Below the pieces are notes generated by a model that was not told the origin of the DNA, ran no database searches, and worked only from the letters and a program-made list of their open reading frames with translations. Shown in pieces: positions 43,138 through 52,726 of a DNA stretch of 64,000 bases (positions are counted from its first letter, which is position 1; each line of letters starts with the position of its first letter). The position numbers and the translations under genes were made by a program. The stretch is taken from NCBI RefSeq assembly GCF_006440775.1, contig NZ_VFTZ01000023.1:28249-92248 (forward strand), in the 5' to 3' direction. The stretch comes from Mesorhizobium sp. B2-7-2. GTDB lineage: Bacteria > Pseudomonadota > Alphaproteobacteria > Rhizobiales > Rhizobiaceae.

Positions 43138-44538
43138 TTGATCCCCGCCGCTTCCTTCTCAGGCAAACGCATTTCGCTCTTCGGGCTTGGCGGCTCGGGC
43201 ATCGCCACCGCGCATGCGCTGATCGCAGGCGGCGCCGAGGTGCTGGCCTGGGACGACAATCCGGACAGCGTCGCCAAGGCAGCGGCCGCGGGGATTACGA
43301 CCGGGGATCTGCGCTTGGCCGACTGGCCGCGTTTCGCCGCCTTCGTGCTGTCGCCAGGGGTGCCGCTGACGCATCCCAAGCCGCATTGGACGGTGGAGCT
43401 GGCGCGCGGCGCCGGCGTCGAGGTGATCGGCGACATCGAGCTGTTCTGCCGCGAGCGCAACAGCCATGCGCCGGCAGCACCCTTCATCGCGATTACCGGC
43501 ACCAACGGCAAGTCCACGACGACGGCGCTGACGGCGCATATCGTGAAGTCGGCAGGCCGCGACACGCAGATGGGCGGCAATATCGGCCGTGCCGTCATGA
43601 CGCTCGATCCGCCCGAGCCGACGCGGCACTATGTGGTCGAGTGCTCGTCCTACCAGATCGATCTCGCTCCCTCCATCAATCCGACCGCCGGCATCCTGCT
43701 CAACCTGACGCCAGACCATCTCGACCGGCACGGCACGATGGCGCATTACGCCTCGATCAAGGAGCGGCTGGTCGCCGGCAGCGATACCGCGATCGTCGGC
43801 GTCGACGATTCCTGGTGCGCCCAGATCGCCGACCGGCTGGAACGGGCCGGCCGGCCGGTCATCCGCATTTCCAAGCGCCTGCCGTTGACCGACGGCTATT
43901 TCGCCGACGGCACCAACCTGATGGAAGCCGTGCATGGCCGCTACAGCCGCGTCGCCTTCCTCGAAGGCATCGGGTCGCTGCGCGGCCAGCACAACGCGCA
44001 GAATGCGCTGGCGGCGGTCGCCGCGTGCCTGAGGATCGGGCTCGATCTCGGCGAGATCCAGGCCGGGCTCGAAAGCTTCCCCGGGCTGGCGCATCGCATG
44101 GAGCAGGTCGGCCGCAAGGACCATGTGCTGTTCGTCAACGATTCCAAGGCGACCAATGCCGATGCGGCCGCACCGGCGCTATCGAGCTTCAACCGCGTCT
44201 ACTGGATCGCCGGCGGCCTGCCCAAGGAAGGCGGCATCGAGCCGCTGCGCGGCTTCTTCCCGCGCATCGCCAAGGCCTATCTGATCGGTGAGGCGGCGCC
44301 CGCCTTCTCGGCGACGCTCGGCGAGGCGGTGCCTTACGAAATATCCGGAACGCTGGCGGCGGCGGTCGAGCATGCCGCCAACGACGCGGCAAAGGACACC
44401 GGTGGCGAGGCCGTGGTGCTGCTTTCGCCGGCCTGCGCCAGTTTCGACCAGTTCAAGAATTTCGAAGTTCGCGGCGAAGCCTTCAGGCAAGCTGCGACTG
44501 CTATTGATGGGGTGAAATCCATCGGAGGGCCACGTTGA
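43138..44538 (+). CDS. murD: UDP-MurNAc-L-Ala:D-Glu ligase MurD
   Basis: A 466-residue Mur ligase. Near the N-terminus are ISLFGLGGSGIATAHAL, later TGTNGKSTTTAL (ATP loop) and ECSSYQID. I chose TTG 43138 as start because IPAASFSGK follows it, the usual MurD N-terminus in rhizobia, and AGGAC lies eight bases before; a further upstream start would extend into the mraY end. It overlaps ftsW by one base (TGATG). Confidence 0.94.
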   Translation: MIPAASFSGKRISLFGLGGSGIATAHALIAGGAEVLAWDDNPDSVAKAAAAGITTGDLRLADWPRFAAFVLSPGVPLTHPKPHWTVELARGAGVEVIGDIELFCRERNSHAPAAPFIAITGTNGKSTTTALTAHIVKSAGRDTQMGGNIGRAVMTLDPPEPTRHYVVECSSYQIDLAPSINPTAGILLNLTPDHLDRHGTMAHYASIKERLVAGSDTAIVGVDDSWCAQIADRLERAGRPVIRISKRLPLTDGYFADGTNLMEAVHGRYSRVAFLEGIGSLRGQHNAQNALAAVAACLRIGLDLGEIQAGLESFPGLAHRMEQVGRKDHVLFVNDSKATNADAAAPALSSFNRVYWIAGGLPKEGGIEPLRGFFPRIAKAYLIGEAAPAFSATLGEAVPYEISGTLAAAVEHAANDAAKDTGGEAVVLLSPACASFDQFKNFEVRGEAFRQAATAIDGVKSIGGPR

Positions 44539-45689
44539 TGCAAAGCCGTCTCGACAAAAGTCCTGTCGCCACCTGGTGGTGGACGATCGATCGCTGGTTC
44601 CTGGCGGCATTCCTGTCGCTGATGGGACTGGGCATCGTGCTGTCTTTCGCCGCAAGTCCGGCTGTGGCCGAGCGCATCGGTCTCGACAGCTTCCACTTCG
44701 CCACGCGCCAGATCATCTTCACCATCCCGGCGCTTATCGTGATGCTGGCGGTCTCTTTCCTGGAGGCGCGGCAGATAAGGCGCATGTCGCTGGTGATGAT
44801 CTGCATCATGCTGGTGCTGATGGTGGCGGTGCTCTACATCGGCGTCGAGGTGAAGGGGGCGCGGCGCTGGGTGTCGCTTGCAGGCCTTTCCATTCAGCCG
44901 TCCGAGTTCCTGAAACCGGCCTTCGTCGTCATCTGCGCCTGGCTGTTTGCGGAGCACAGGCGCCAGCCCGACATTCCCGGCAACCTGTTCGCCATGCTTT
45001 TGCTGGCGCTGGTCATCTCGCTTCTGGTGGCCCAGCCCGATCTCGGCCAGACGATGCTGGTGCTGGGCACCTGGGGCGTGATGTTCTTCATGGCCGGCCT
45101 GCCCTGGTTCTGGATCGTCGCGCTGGGGGCTGCCGGGGTCGGCGGCGTGTTCGCTGCCTATACGGTGTTTCCGCACGTCGCCGCGCGCATCGACAAGTTC
45201 ATGACCGGCGAAGGCGACACCTTCCAGGTCGATATGGGCCGCGAGGCGCTGATCAATGGCGGCTGGTTCGGCGTCGGCCCGGGCGAGGGCACGGTAAAGC
45301 GGGTCATCCCCGACAGCCACGCCGATTTCGTCTTCTCGGTCGCCGGCGAGGAGTTCGGCCTCATAATGTGCTTCTTCATCATGTCGATCTTCGCCTTCAT
45401 CGTGCTGCGCGGCCTAAGCATCGCGCTCAAGGAGCAGGACGATTTCACCCGCTATGCGGTCGGCGGCCTGGTCACCGTCTTCGGCCTGCAATCGGCCATC
45501 AACATGTGCGTGAACCTGCAGCTGATGCCGGCCAAGGGCATGACGCTGCCCTTCATCTCCTATGGCGGCTCCTCGCAGATCGCCATCGCCGTCTCGATGG
45601 GCATGGTGCTCGCCTTGACGCGCAAGCGTCCGGAAAAGCGCAAGCAGATGGGCTTCGTCCTTTCGCAGCGCGCAATGCCGGCGGAATGA
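44538..45689 (+). CDS. ftsW: Septal glycosyltransferase FtsW (SEDS protein)
   Basis: A 383-residue polytopic protein of the SEDS family with ten helices, which polymerises lipid II with FtsI at the septum. GARRWVSLAGLSIQPSEFLK and SYGGSS near the C-terminus are the family signatures. The ATG shares its A with the murD stop (TGATG), and murG follows immediately, the normal rhizobial order. Confidence 0.95.
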   Translation: MQSRLDKSPVATWWWTIDRWFLAAFLSLMGLGIVLSFAASPAVAERIGLDSFHFATRQIIFTIPALIVMLAVSFLEARQIRRMSLVMICIMLVLMVAVLYIGVEVKGARRWVSLAGLSIQPSEFLKPAFVVICAWLFAEHRRQPDIPGNLFAMLLLALVISLLVAQPDLGQTMLVLGTWGVMFFMAGLPWFWIVALGAAGVGGVFAAYTVFPHVAARIDKFMTGEGDTFQVDMGREALINGGWFGVGPGEGTVKRVIPDSHADFVFSVAGEEFGLIMCFFIMSIFAFIVLRGLSIALKEQDDFTRYAVGGLVTVFGLQSAINMCVNLQLMPAKGMTLPFISYGGSSQIAIAVSMGMVLALTRKRPEKRKQMGFVLSQRAMPAE

Positions 45690-45695
45690 GGCAGG

Positions 45696-46820
45696 ATGGC
45701 GAAGGGTGTCATCCTGCTTGCGGCCGGCGGAACGGGCGGACATCTGTTTCCGGCCGAGGCGCTGGCGCATGAGCTGATCGACCGCGGCTGGAAGGTGCAT
45801 CTTGCCACCGACAATCGCGCCGAGCGCTATTCCCGCCATTTCCCGGCAGCCGACATTCACACCATCCCCTCGGCCACGCTGGGTTCGAAGAACCCGGTCG
45901 CCATGCTCTCGGCCTTCTGGAAGATCTGGCAGGGCGTGCGGGAGGCCGGCCGTGTAATCGCCAGGATCAAGCCGGAGGCTGTCGTCGGCTTCGGCGGCTA
46001 TCCGACGCTGCCGCCGCTCTATGCCGCGACAAGGCGAAAAGTGCCGACGCTGATCCATGAGCAGAACGCCGTCATGGGCCGCGCCAACAAGGCGCTTGCC
46101 GGCCGCGTGGATGCGATTGCCGGCGGTTTCCTGCCGGAGGGCGCAAGCGCTGACGGCGTAAAGACGGTGACCACCGGCAATCCGGTCAGGCCGCAGGTCC
46201 TCGATGCGGCGAAAACGCCTTACGTGGTATCGAATGAGGGCGAACCGTTCCGCTTCCTGGTGTTCGGCGGCAGTCAGGGCGCGCAGTTCTTTTCCGATGC
46301 CGTGCCTGCGGCGATCGCGCTGCTGCCGCAAGACCTGCGCAAGCGGCTGGCGATCACGCAGCAGGCGCGCGCCGAGGATGTGGTGCGGGTGAAGGCCGCC
46401 TATGCCGATCTCGGCGTCGACGTCCAGGTCTCGCCCTTCTTCACCGACATGGCGGCGCGCATGGCGGCGGCGCATCTGGTGATGTCGCGCTCCGGAGCCT
46501 CGACGGTTTCGGAAATCGCCGTCATCGGCCGGCCGGCGCTGCTGGTGCCTTATCCGCATGCGCTCGACCACGACCAGGCTGCGAATGCCGCGGCGCTTGC
46601 CGCCGCCGGCGGGGCCGAGCTTCATCCGCAGTCGACGCTGTCGGCGGAGCGGATCGCCGAACTGGTCGGCGGGCTGATCAAGGATCCGAACCGGCTGGCG
46701 ACCATGGCCGCCGCCGCCCGCTCGGCCGGGAAACCGAACGCGGCGCGGTTGCTCGCCGATCTGACAGAGGCTATTGCGTCCGGCAAAACGGTTTCGGACT
46801 ACAGGAGGACGCGCGTATGA
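45696..46820 (+). CDS. murG: Lipid II synthase MurG (GlcNAc transferase)
   Basis: A 374-residue GT28 glycosyltransferase that adds GlcNAc to lipid I on the inner face of the membrane. It has the N-terminal glycine loop LLAAGGTGGHLFPA, GFGGYPTLPP, TLIHEQNAVMGRAN, and the donor-binding FGGSQGAQFF, with GRPALLVPYPHALDHDQ in the C-domain. It ends inside the murC start (overlap of four bases). Confidence 0.97.
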   Translation: MAKGVILLAAGGTGGHLFPAEALAHELIDRGWKVHLATDNRAERYSRHFPAADIHTIPSATLGSKNPVAMLSAFWKIWQGVREAGRVIARIKPEAVVGFGGYPTLPPLYAATRRKVPTLIHEQNAVMGRANKALAGRVDAIAGGFLPEGASADGVKTVTTGNPVRPQVLDAAKTPYVVSNEGEPFRFLVFGGSQGAQFFSDAVPAAIALLPQDLRKRLAITQQARAEDVVRVKAAYADLGVDVQVSPFFTDMAARMAAAHLVMSRSGASTVSEIAVIGRPALLVPYPHALDHDQAANAAALAAAGGAELHPQSTLSAERIAELVGGLIKDPNRLATMAAAARSAGKPNAARLLADLTEAIASGKTVSDYRRTRV

Positions 46821-48223
46821 AGATGCCGCAGACCATCGGCCTTGTGCATTTCATCGGCATCGGCGGCATCGGCATGAGCGGCATCGCGGAAGTGCTGCAC
46901 AATCTCGGCTACAAGGTGCAGGGGTCCGACCAGGCCGACGGCGCCAATGTGCAGCGGCTGCGCGACAAGGGCATCGAATGCTTCGTCGGCCACAAGGCCG
47001 AGAATCTCGGCGACGCCGAAGTGGTGGTCGTTTCGACCGCGATCAAGAAATCCAACCCGGAGCTCAAGGCCGCGCGGGAGAAGTTGCTCCCCATTGTCCG
47101 CCGCGCCGAGATGCTGGCCGAGCTGATGCGGTTCCGCCAGGCGGTCGCCATCGGCGGCACGCATGGCAAGACGACGACGACTTCGATGGTGGCGACCTTG
47201 CTCGAGGCCGGCGGGCTCGACCCGACCGTCATCAATGGCGGCATCATCAACGCCTACGGCACCAATGCGCGCATGGGCGATGGCGAGTGGATGGTGGTCG
47301 AAGCCGACGAGAGCGACGGAACGTTCCTGAAGCTGCCGGCCGATATCGCCGTCGTCACCAACATCGATCCCGAGCATCTCGACCACTATGGCAGCTTCGA
47401 CAAGGTGCGCGAGGCGTTCCGCCAGTTCGTCGAAAACGTGCCGTTCTATGGCTTCGGCGTGATGTGCACCGACCACCCGGAAGTCCAGGCGCTGGTCGGA
47501 CGGATCGAGGACCGGCGCGTCATCACCTATGGCGAGAACGCGCAGGCCGATGTGCGCTTCAGCAACCACCGCATGCAGGGCGCGATCTCCGAATTCGATG
47601 TCGTGATCCGCGATCGCAAGGGGCGGGGCACGACCTCGATAAAGGACCTGCGCCTGCCGATGCCTGGCCGCCACAACGTCTCCAACGCGACGGCGGCGAT
47701 CGCGGTCGCGCATGAGCTTGGCCTCTCGGCCGAGGCGATCAAGAAGGGCCTGTCGTCCTTCGCCGGCGTCAGGCGGCGCTTCACCCGTACCGGCTCGTGG
47801 GACGGCGTCGAGGTGTTCGACGACTACGGCCACCATCCGGTCGAGATCGCGGCGGTGCTGAAGGCCGCGCGCAGCGCGACCGATGGCAGGGTGATCGCCA
47901 TCGCGCAGCCGCATCGCTTCACCCGGCTGCACGATCTCTTCGATGAGTTCTCGGTCTGCTTCAACGACGCCGACACGGTGATGGTGGCGCCGGTCTATGC
48001 GGCAGGCGAGGAACCCATCGAAGGCGCGACCTCCGACGCGCTGGTGTCGCGCATCCGTTCCGGCGGCCACCGCGACGCGCGCTATATCGAGGGTCAGGCG
48101 GCGATCGCGCCAGCCATTCGCGAGCTTGCCAAGCCCGGCGATTTCGTCATCTTCCTCGGCGCCGGCAACATCACGCAATGGGCTTACGCGCTGCCCAAGG
48201 AACTTGGTGGGACGCCCTCATGA
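46817..48223 (+). CDS. murC: UDP-MurNAc:L-Ala ligase MurC
   Basis: A 468-residue Mur ligase, first in peptide assembly. HFIGIGGIGMSGIAEVL is the N-terminal nucleotide loop, IGGTHGKTTTTSM the ATP loop, and VDNIDPEHLD-like NIDPEHLDHYG, then DDYGHHPVEI, are conserved. The start overlaps the murG stop; the end overlaps the murB start by four bases. Confidence 0.97.
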   Translation: MKMPQTIGLVHFIGIGGIGMSGIAEVLHNLGYKVQGSDQADGANVQRLRDKGIECFVGHKAENLGDAEVVVVSTAIKKSNPELKAAREKLLPIVRRAEMLAELMRFRQAVAIGGTHGKTTTTSMVATLLEAGGLDPTVINGGIINAYGTNARMGDGEWMVVEADESDGTFLKLPADIAVVTNIDPEHLDHYGSFDKVREAFRQFVENVPFYGFGVMCTDHPEVQALVGRIEDRRVITYGENAQADVRFSNHRMQGAISEFDVVIRDRKGRGTTSIKDLRLPMPGRHNVSNATAAIAVAHELGLSAEAIKKGLSSFAGVRRRFTRTGSWDGVEVFDDYGHHPVEIAAVLKAARSATDGRVIAIAQPHRFTRLHDLFDEFSVCFNDADTVMVAPVYAAGEEPIEGATSDALVSRIRSGGHRDARYIEGQAAIAPAIRELAKPGDFVIFLGAGNITQWAYALPKELGGTPS

Positions 48224-49185
48224 TGCACGGCCAGGACCTGATCCTTAAGCTCAGCGACAAGCTTGCCGGCCTGCGCGGCCGTATCACGCCGAACGCCGAG
48301 ATGGACAAGATCACCTGGTTCCGGGCCGGCGGCCTCGCCGAGGCGTTGTTCCAGCCGGCCGACGAGGAAGATCTTGCGGCTTTCCTTCGGGCTGTGCCGG
48401 AAGAGGTGCCGATCACGGTGGTCGGCGTCGGCTCGAACCTTCTGGTGCGCGACGGCGGCGTTCCGGGTTTTGTCGTCAGGCTCTCGGCCAAGGGTTTCGG
48501 CGAGGCCGAGACCACCGGGCCGACCACGATCAAAGCCGGCGCGGCGACGCCGGACAAGCGTCTCGCAGCGGTGGCCTACGAGGCCGGCATCGGCGGCTTC
48601 CATTTCTATCACGGCATTCCTGGCGCCGTCGGCGGCGCGCTCAGGATGAATGCCGGCGCCAACGGCGTCGAGACCCGCGAACGGCTCGTCGAGGTGAGGG
48701 CGCTGGACCGCAAGGGCAATCTCCATACGCTGAGCAACGCCGATATGGGCTATGCCTATCGCCATTCGTCCGCGCCTGCCGGCCTGATCTTCACCTCAGC
48801 CATTTTCGAAGGGTTTCCGGAGGACAAGGCGGCGATTAAGGCGGCGATGGATGCCGTTCAGAACCACCGCGAGACGGTGCAGCCGATCAGGGAGAAGACC
48901 GGCGGCTCGACCTTCCAGAATCCGGAAGGCACCTCGGCCTGGAAGGAGATCGACAAGGCCGGCTGCCGCGGGCTGATGATCGGCGGTGCGCAGATGTCGC
49001 CGATGCACTGCAACTTCATGATCAACACCGGCACGGCCACCGGCTACGACCTCGAATATCTCGGCGAGACGGTGCGGGCGCGCGTGCTCGAGAATTCGGG
49101 CATCCGGCTGCACTGGGAGATCAAGCGCCTCGGCAATTTCAGGCCGGGTCATGCGGTGCAGGAGTTTCTCGGGCAGCTTCTTTAG
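48220..49185 (+). CDS. murB: UDP-N-acetylenolpyruvoylglucosamine reductase MurB
   Basis: A 321-residue FAD enzyme that reduces UDP-GlcNAc-enolpyruvate to UDP-MurNAc. TWFRAGGLAEALFQP, GVGSNLLVRDGG, GIPGAVGGALRMNAGANG and KAGCRGLMIGGAQMSPMHCNF are typical of type I MurB. Start ATG 48220, with a second ATG at 48223. It ends at the edge of the first sizable gap inside the cluster. Confidence 0.96.
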   Translation: MMHGQDLILKLSDKLAGLRGRITPNAEMDKITWFRAGGLAEALFQPADEEDLAAFLRAVPEEVPITVVGVGSNLLVRDGGVPGFVVRLSAKGFGEAETTGPTTIKAGAATPDKRLAAVAYEAGIGGFHFYHGIPGAVGGALRMNAGANGVETRERLVEVRALDRKGNLHTLSNADMGYAYRHSSAPAGLIFTSAIFEGFPEDKAAIKAAMDAVQNHRETVQPIREKTGGSTFQNPEGTSAWKEIDKAGCRGLMIGGAQMSPMHCNFMINTGTATGYDLEYLGETVRARVLENSGIRLHWEIKRLGNFRPGHAVQEFLGQLL

Positions 49186-49196
49186 CTTAGGCTTAA
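49182..49196 (+). promoter_or_regulatory. CtrA-like site at the end of murB
   Basis: TTAG-N7-TTAA, one mismatch from the CtrA consensus TTAA-N7-TTAA, overlapping the murB stop. It lies about 300 bases before ddl and could tie the ddl-ftsQA unit to the cell cycle, as CtrA does for ftsQA and ftsZ in Caulobacter. Confidence 0.4.
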
Positions 49197-49496
49197 GTTC
49201 ATGTGATGCTTGAACTTCCAGCGATCTGAAACAGCCGTAGAACCGTTGCCTCAAAGACTCACAATTCACTTTTTGCGGCTGTTTTCGCGGAAAGTGAATC
49301 TCTCGGAATCGTAGGTACTTGCCAGCGAATCAACTCTCTGATTCTCTGCCCTAAAGCGTTTCCTGATTTGAGTCGTTCGACGCGTTAAGCCGCGTTTTCC
49401 GTCTGGGGGGCAACCTGCCGGAGGGCTCGGACTCAATGTTTGGAAATGCGGTGCGGGAATATCGGTTGCAGGCCCGGCGTGAGAGGGGATGACGGG
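49186..49496. other. Gap between murB and ddl, likely internal promoter region
   Basis: 311 bases without a gene. It holds the CtrA-like site and an inverted repeat ATTCACTTT / AAAGTGAAT (49264-49272 and 49291-49299). The largest break in the otherwise coupled cluster, it probably hosts a promoter for ddl-ftsQ-ftsA. Confidence 0.45.
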
Positions 49497-50423
49497 ATGA
49501 AGAAGAAGCATGTGGCTGTCCTCCTGGGTGGATTCTCCTCGGAGCGGCCCGTGTCTCTGTCCTCGGGGAAGGCGTGTGCGGATGCGCTCGAGAATGAAGG
49601 CTATCAAGTCACCCGGGTCGACGTTTCGCGCGATGTCGGGCCTGTGCTTGCCGAGCTCAAGCCTGACGTCGCCTTCAACGCGCTGCACGGTCCGTTCGGC
49701 GAGGACGGCACCATCCAGGGAATTCTCGAATATCTCGCAATTCCCTACACCCATTCGGGTGTGCTCGCTTCGGCCTTGGCCATGAACAAGGAGCAGGCCA
49801 AGAAAATCGCCAAGGCGTCCGGCATTCCGGTCGCGGAGTCGAAGGTGGTCAACCGCTTCGCCGTTCAGAACAAGCATCCGATGAAGCCGCCTTATGTGGT
49901 CAAGCCGGTCAATGAGGGGTCGAGCTTCGGCGTGGTCATCGTGCTTGAGGGGCAGTCGCATCCGCCGCAGGTGATCGGCTCCACCGAATGGCAATATGGC
50001 GAGACCGTGATGGTCGAGCGCTACATCCACGGACGCGAATTGACCTGCGCGGTGATGGGCAATGTGGCGCTCGGCGTCTGCGAGATCATCCCGACCGGGC
50101 ATTCCTTCTACGATTACGATTCAAAATACGTTCCTGGCGGATCAAAACACGAAATCCCTGCTAAAATTTCACCGAATATTTACCAAAAAATACAGACACT
50201 GGCCCTCAAGGCTCATCTTGCCATTGGTTGCCGGGGCGTCTCCCGATCGGACTTCCGTTACGACGATCGCCACTCCGAAAACGGCGAGGTTGTCTGGCTC
50301 GAGGTCAACACTCAGCCGGGCATGACGCCGACGTCTCTGGTGCCTGAAATCGCCGCGCAAGCGGGACATTCGTTCGGCGATTTGTTGAGTTGGATGGTGG
50401 AGGACGCTTCGTGTCTGCGTTGA
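49497..50423 (+). CDS. ddlB: D-alanine--D-alanine ligase
   Basis: A 308-residue ATP-grasp enzyme making the D-Ala-D-Ala dipeptide used by MurF. HVAVLLGGFSSERPVSL at the start, FNALHGPFGEDGTIQG, PYVVKPVNEGSSFGV and WLEVNTQPGMTP are conserved. It starts at ATG 49497 after GACGGG. Its 3' end overlaps the ftsQ start by 13 bases. Confidence 0.96.
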   Translation: MKKKHVAVLLGGFSSERPVSLSSGKACADALENEGYQVTRVDVSRDVGPVLAELKPDVAFNALHGPFGEDGTIQGILEYLAIPYTHSGVLASALAMNKEQAKKIAKASGIPVAESKVVNRFAVQNKHPMKPPYVVKPVNEGSSFGVVIVLEGQSHPPQVIGSTEWQYGETVMVERYIHGRELTCAVMGNVALGVCEIIPTGHSFYDYDSKYVPGGSKHEIPAKISPNIYQKIQTLALKAHLAIGCRGVSRSDFRYDDRHSENGEVVWLEVNTQPGMTPTSLVPEIAAQAGHSFGDLLSWMVEDASCLR

Positions 50424-51355
50424 GGTTGGGGCAGGGTAATGGCGTCGGCGCGGCTGGGCTCGCGCTGTTCGGTATGTCGCTGTCATTCGACCGTTTCGTG
50501 CTGCCGCGTCAGCTTCGCCGGCCGATGCGCGTACTGGCGCGTCTGTGCGGCGGCGAGTATGAGGCGCCGCGCTTTTCGGCGGCGATCCTTTCCGCTGCGC
50601 TGATCGCGTCCAGCAGCGCCTATGGCGCCTATCTTGGCGGCTACGCCGACAGCATCGTGCAGGGCGTGACGGCGCGCACCGGCTTCGCCGTCGACCAGAT
50701 CAAGGTGGTCGGCAACCGCCAGACCTCCGAGATCGATGTGCTCGACCGGCTCGGCCTCGACGGCTGGACCTCGCTGATCGGCTTCGATGCCGAGGCCGCG
50801 CGCGAGCGCATCGCGACGCTGCCGTGGGTCGAGGGAGCCGCCGTGCGCAAGATATACCCGCATACGCTGGAAGTGCGCATCGAGGAGCGCCAACCCTTCG
50901 CGCTTTGGCAGCAGGGCACCTCGGTCTCGGTCATCGAGCGGTCAGGCGAGATGATCGCGCCGTTCTCGGGCGGCAAGCAGGCGCTGCTGCCGCTGATCAT
51001 CGGCACCGGCGCGCCGGCCATGGCGCCGGCCTTCCTCGCCAAGATCGAGCGCTATCCCGAGCTTGCGGCGCGGGTCAAAGGCTACATCCGGGTCGGCGAG
51101 CGGCGCTGGGACCTGAGGCTTGAAAACGGCATCACGATCAAGCTGCCGGAAGACGGCGAGGACCAGGCGATCGCCGAGCTCGTGAAGATCGATCATGACA
51201 ACGGATTGCTGACCCGCGACATCGCCGCCGTCGACATGCGACTTTCCGACCGGCTGGTCGTGGAGCTGTCGCCGGAAGCGGCGACACAGCGCGAAGCAGC
51301 GCTCAGCGACAAGCCGAAGTCCCTGGCCAAGCGCAAGGTGGAGAGAAAGATATGA
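50411..51355 (+). CDS. ftsQ: Cell division protein FtsQ
   Basis: A 314-residue bitopic protein: short basic cytosolic tail, one membrane helix (about residues 57-75), then the POTRA domain (VDQIKVVGNRQTSEIDVLDRLGL, ARERIATLPWVEGAAVRKIYPHTLEV) and the FtsQ beta-domain. It links FtsA/FtsZ with FtsB/FtsL. The start is GTG 50411 with SALRLG following, overlapping ddlB; a later in-frame ATG exists at 50474. Confidence 0.93.
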   Translation: MSALRLGQGNGVGAAGLALFGMSLSFDRFVLPRQLRRPMRVLARLCGGEYEAPRFSAAILSAALIASSSAYGAYLGGYADSIVQGVTARTGFAVDQIKVVGNRQTSEIDVLDRLGLDGWTSLIGFDAEAARERIATLPWVEGAAVRKIYPHTLEVRIEERQPFALWQQGTSVSVIERSGEMIAPFSGGKQALLPLIIGTGAPAMAPAFLAKIERYPELAARVKGYIRVGERRWDLRLENGITIKLPEDGEDQAIAELVKIDHDNGLLTRDIAAVDMRLSDRLVVELSPEAATQREAALSDKPKSLAKRKVERKI

Positions 51356-52659
51356 GCTGGCTTGGCGGCAGCAGCGACGCTTCTTCGCGCCGGTCGGGCA
51401 CGCTCACGGTGCTCGATGTCGGCTCCAGCAAGGTTTGCTGCGTCGTGGCGAAGCTGAAGCCGAACGAGGACGGCAAGCTGCTGCGCGGACGTTCGCATCG
51501 CATCCAGGTGATCGGCATCGGCCACCAGAAATCGCAAGGCGTGAAGTCCGGCGTGGTGGTCGATCTCGATCGCGCCGAGCATGCCATCCGGCTTGCCGTC
51601 GATGCGGCCGAGCGCATGGCCGGGCTCACCGTCGATTCCCTCATCGTCAACATGACGGCCGGCCGGCTGAAGAGCGAAGCCTTCTCGGCGACCATCAATC
51701 TCGGCGGCCATCAGGTCGAGGAAGTCGACATCAAGCGCGTGCTCGCCGCCGGCGCCAAGCAGGCGCTCAGGGCCGAGCGCGAGGTGATCCATTCGCTGCC
51801 CGTCGGTTTCTCGCTCGACGGCGAGCGCGGCATGCGCGACCCGCGCGGCATGGTGGGCGATGCGCTTGGCGTCGACATGCATGTGCTGACGGGCGACGCG
51901 GCGCCGATGCGAAATCTGGAGCTTTGCATCAACCGCTCGCATCTGTCGGTCGAGCGCATGGTGGCGACGCCCTATGCCAGCGGGCTTGCCTCGCTGGTCG
52001 ACGACGAGCTCGAAATGGGCGCAGCCTGCATCGACATGGGCGGCGGCACGACGACCATCTCGGTCTTCTCGGAGGGCAAGTTCGTCCATGGCGACGCGAT
52101 CGCCATCGGCGGCAACCATGTGACGCTGGATATGGCCAAGGGCCTGTCGACCTCCCTCGATGCCGCGGAGCGGCTGAAGGTGATGCATGGCTCGGCGCTG
52201 CCCGGCAGCGCCGACGACCGCGACCTGGTCTCGATCCAGCCGATCGGCGAGGACGGCGATATACCGCTGCAGATCCCGCGCTCGGTAATGACGCGCATCA
52301 TCCGCGCCCGCATCGACGAGACGCTGGAGCTTCTGCGCGACCGGCTGAACAAGTCCGGCTACGGCAACGCCGTCGGCAAGCGGGTCGTGCTCACCGGCGG
52401 CGCAAGCCAGCTCGCCGGCCTGCCGGAAGCGGCGCGCCGCATTCTCGGGCGCAATGTGCGCATCGGCCGGCCGCTCGGCGTCGCAGGCCTGCCGGAGGCG
52501 GCCAAGGGACCGGCGTTCTCGACCCCGGTCGGACTGATGATCTATCCGCAGATGGCGAGCTTCGAGAGCCATTCAGCGAAAGGACTTTCCGGTTTCAGGA
52601 TGACCGGAACGGGCGGAAAACTGCATCGCATGAGTCAGTGGTTGAGAGACAGTTTTTAA
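51352..52659 (+). CDS. ftsA: Cell division ATPase FtsA
   Basis: A 435-residue actin-like protein that tethers FtsZ to the membrane. TVLDVGSSKVCCVVAKL begins the phosphate-1 motif, MGGGTTTISVF is the phosphate-2 motif, and LTGGASQLAGLPE the adenosine motif. The C-terminal MSQWLRDSF is the amphipathic membrane-targeting helix. The start overlaps the ftsQ stop by four bases. Confidence 0.97.
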   Translation: MSWLGGSSDASSRRSGTLTVLDVGSSKVCCVVAKLKPNEDGKLLRGRSHRIQVIGIGHQKSQGVKSGVVVDLDRAEHAIRLAVDAAERMAGLTVDSLIVNMTAGRLKSEAFSATINLGGHQVEEVDIKRVLAAGAKQALRAEREVIHSLPVGFSLDGERGMRDPRGMVGDALGVDMHVLTGDAAPMRNLELCINRSHLSVERMVATPYASGLASLVDDELEMGAACIDMGGGTTTISVFSEGKFVHGDAIAIGGNHVTLDMAKGLSTSLDAAERLKVMHGSALPGSADDRDLVSIQPIGEDGDIPLQIPRSVMTRIIRARIDETLELLRDRLNKSGYGNAVGKRVVLTGGASQLAGLPEAARRILGRNVRIGRPLGVAGLPEAAKGPAFSTPVGLMIYPQMASFESHSAKGLSGFRMTGTGGKLHRMSQWLRDSF

Positions 52660-52726
52660 TTTGACGGGGACAGCCCCATAGGCGGCCGCAGCGGCGAGGC
52701 GGCGGGAAAGGCAAAGGACGGAGACA

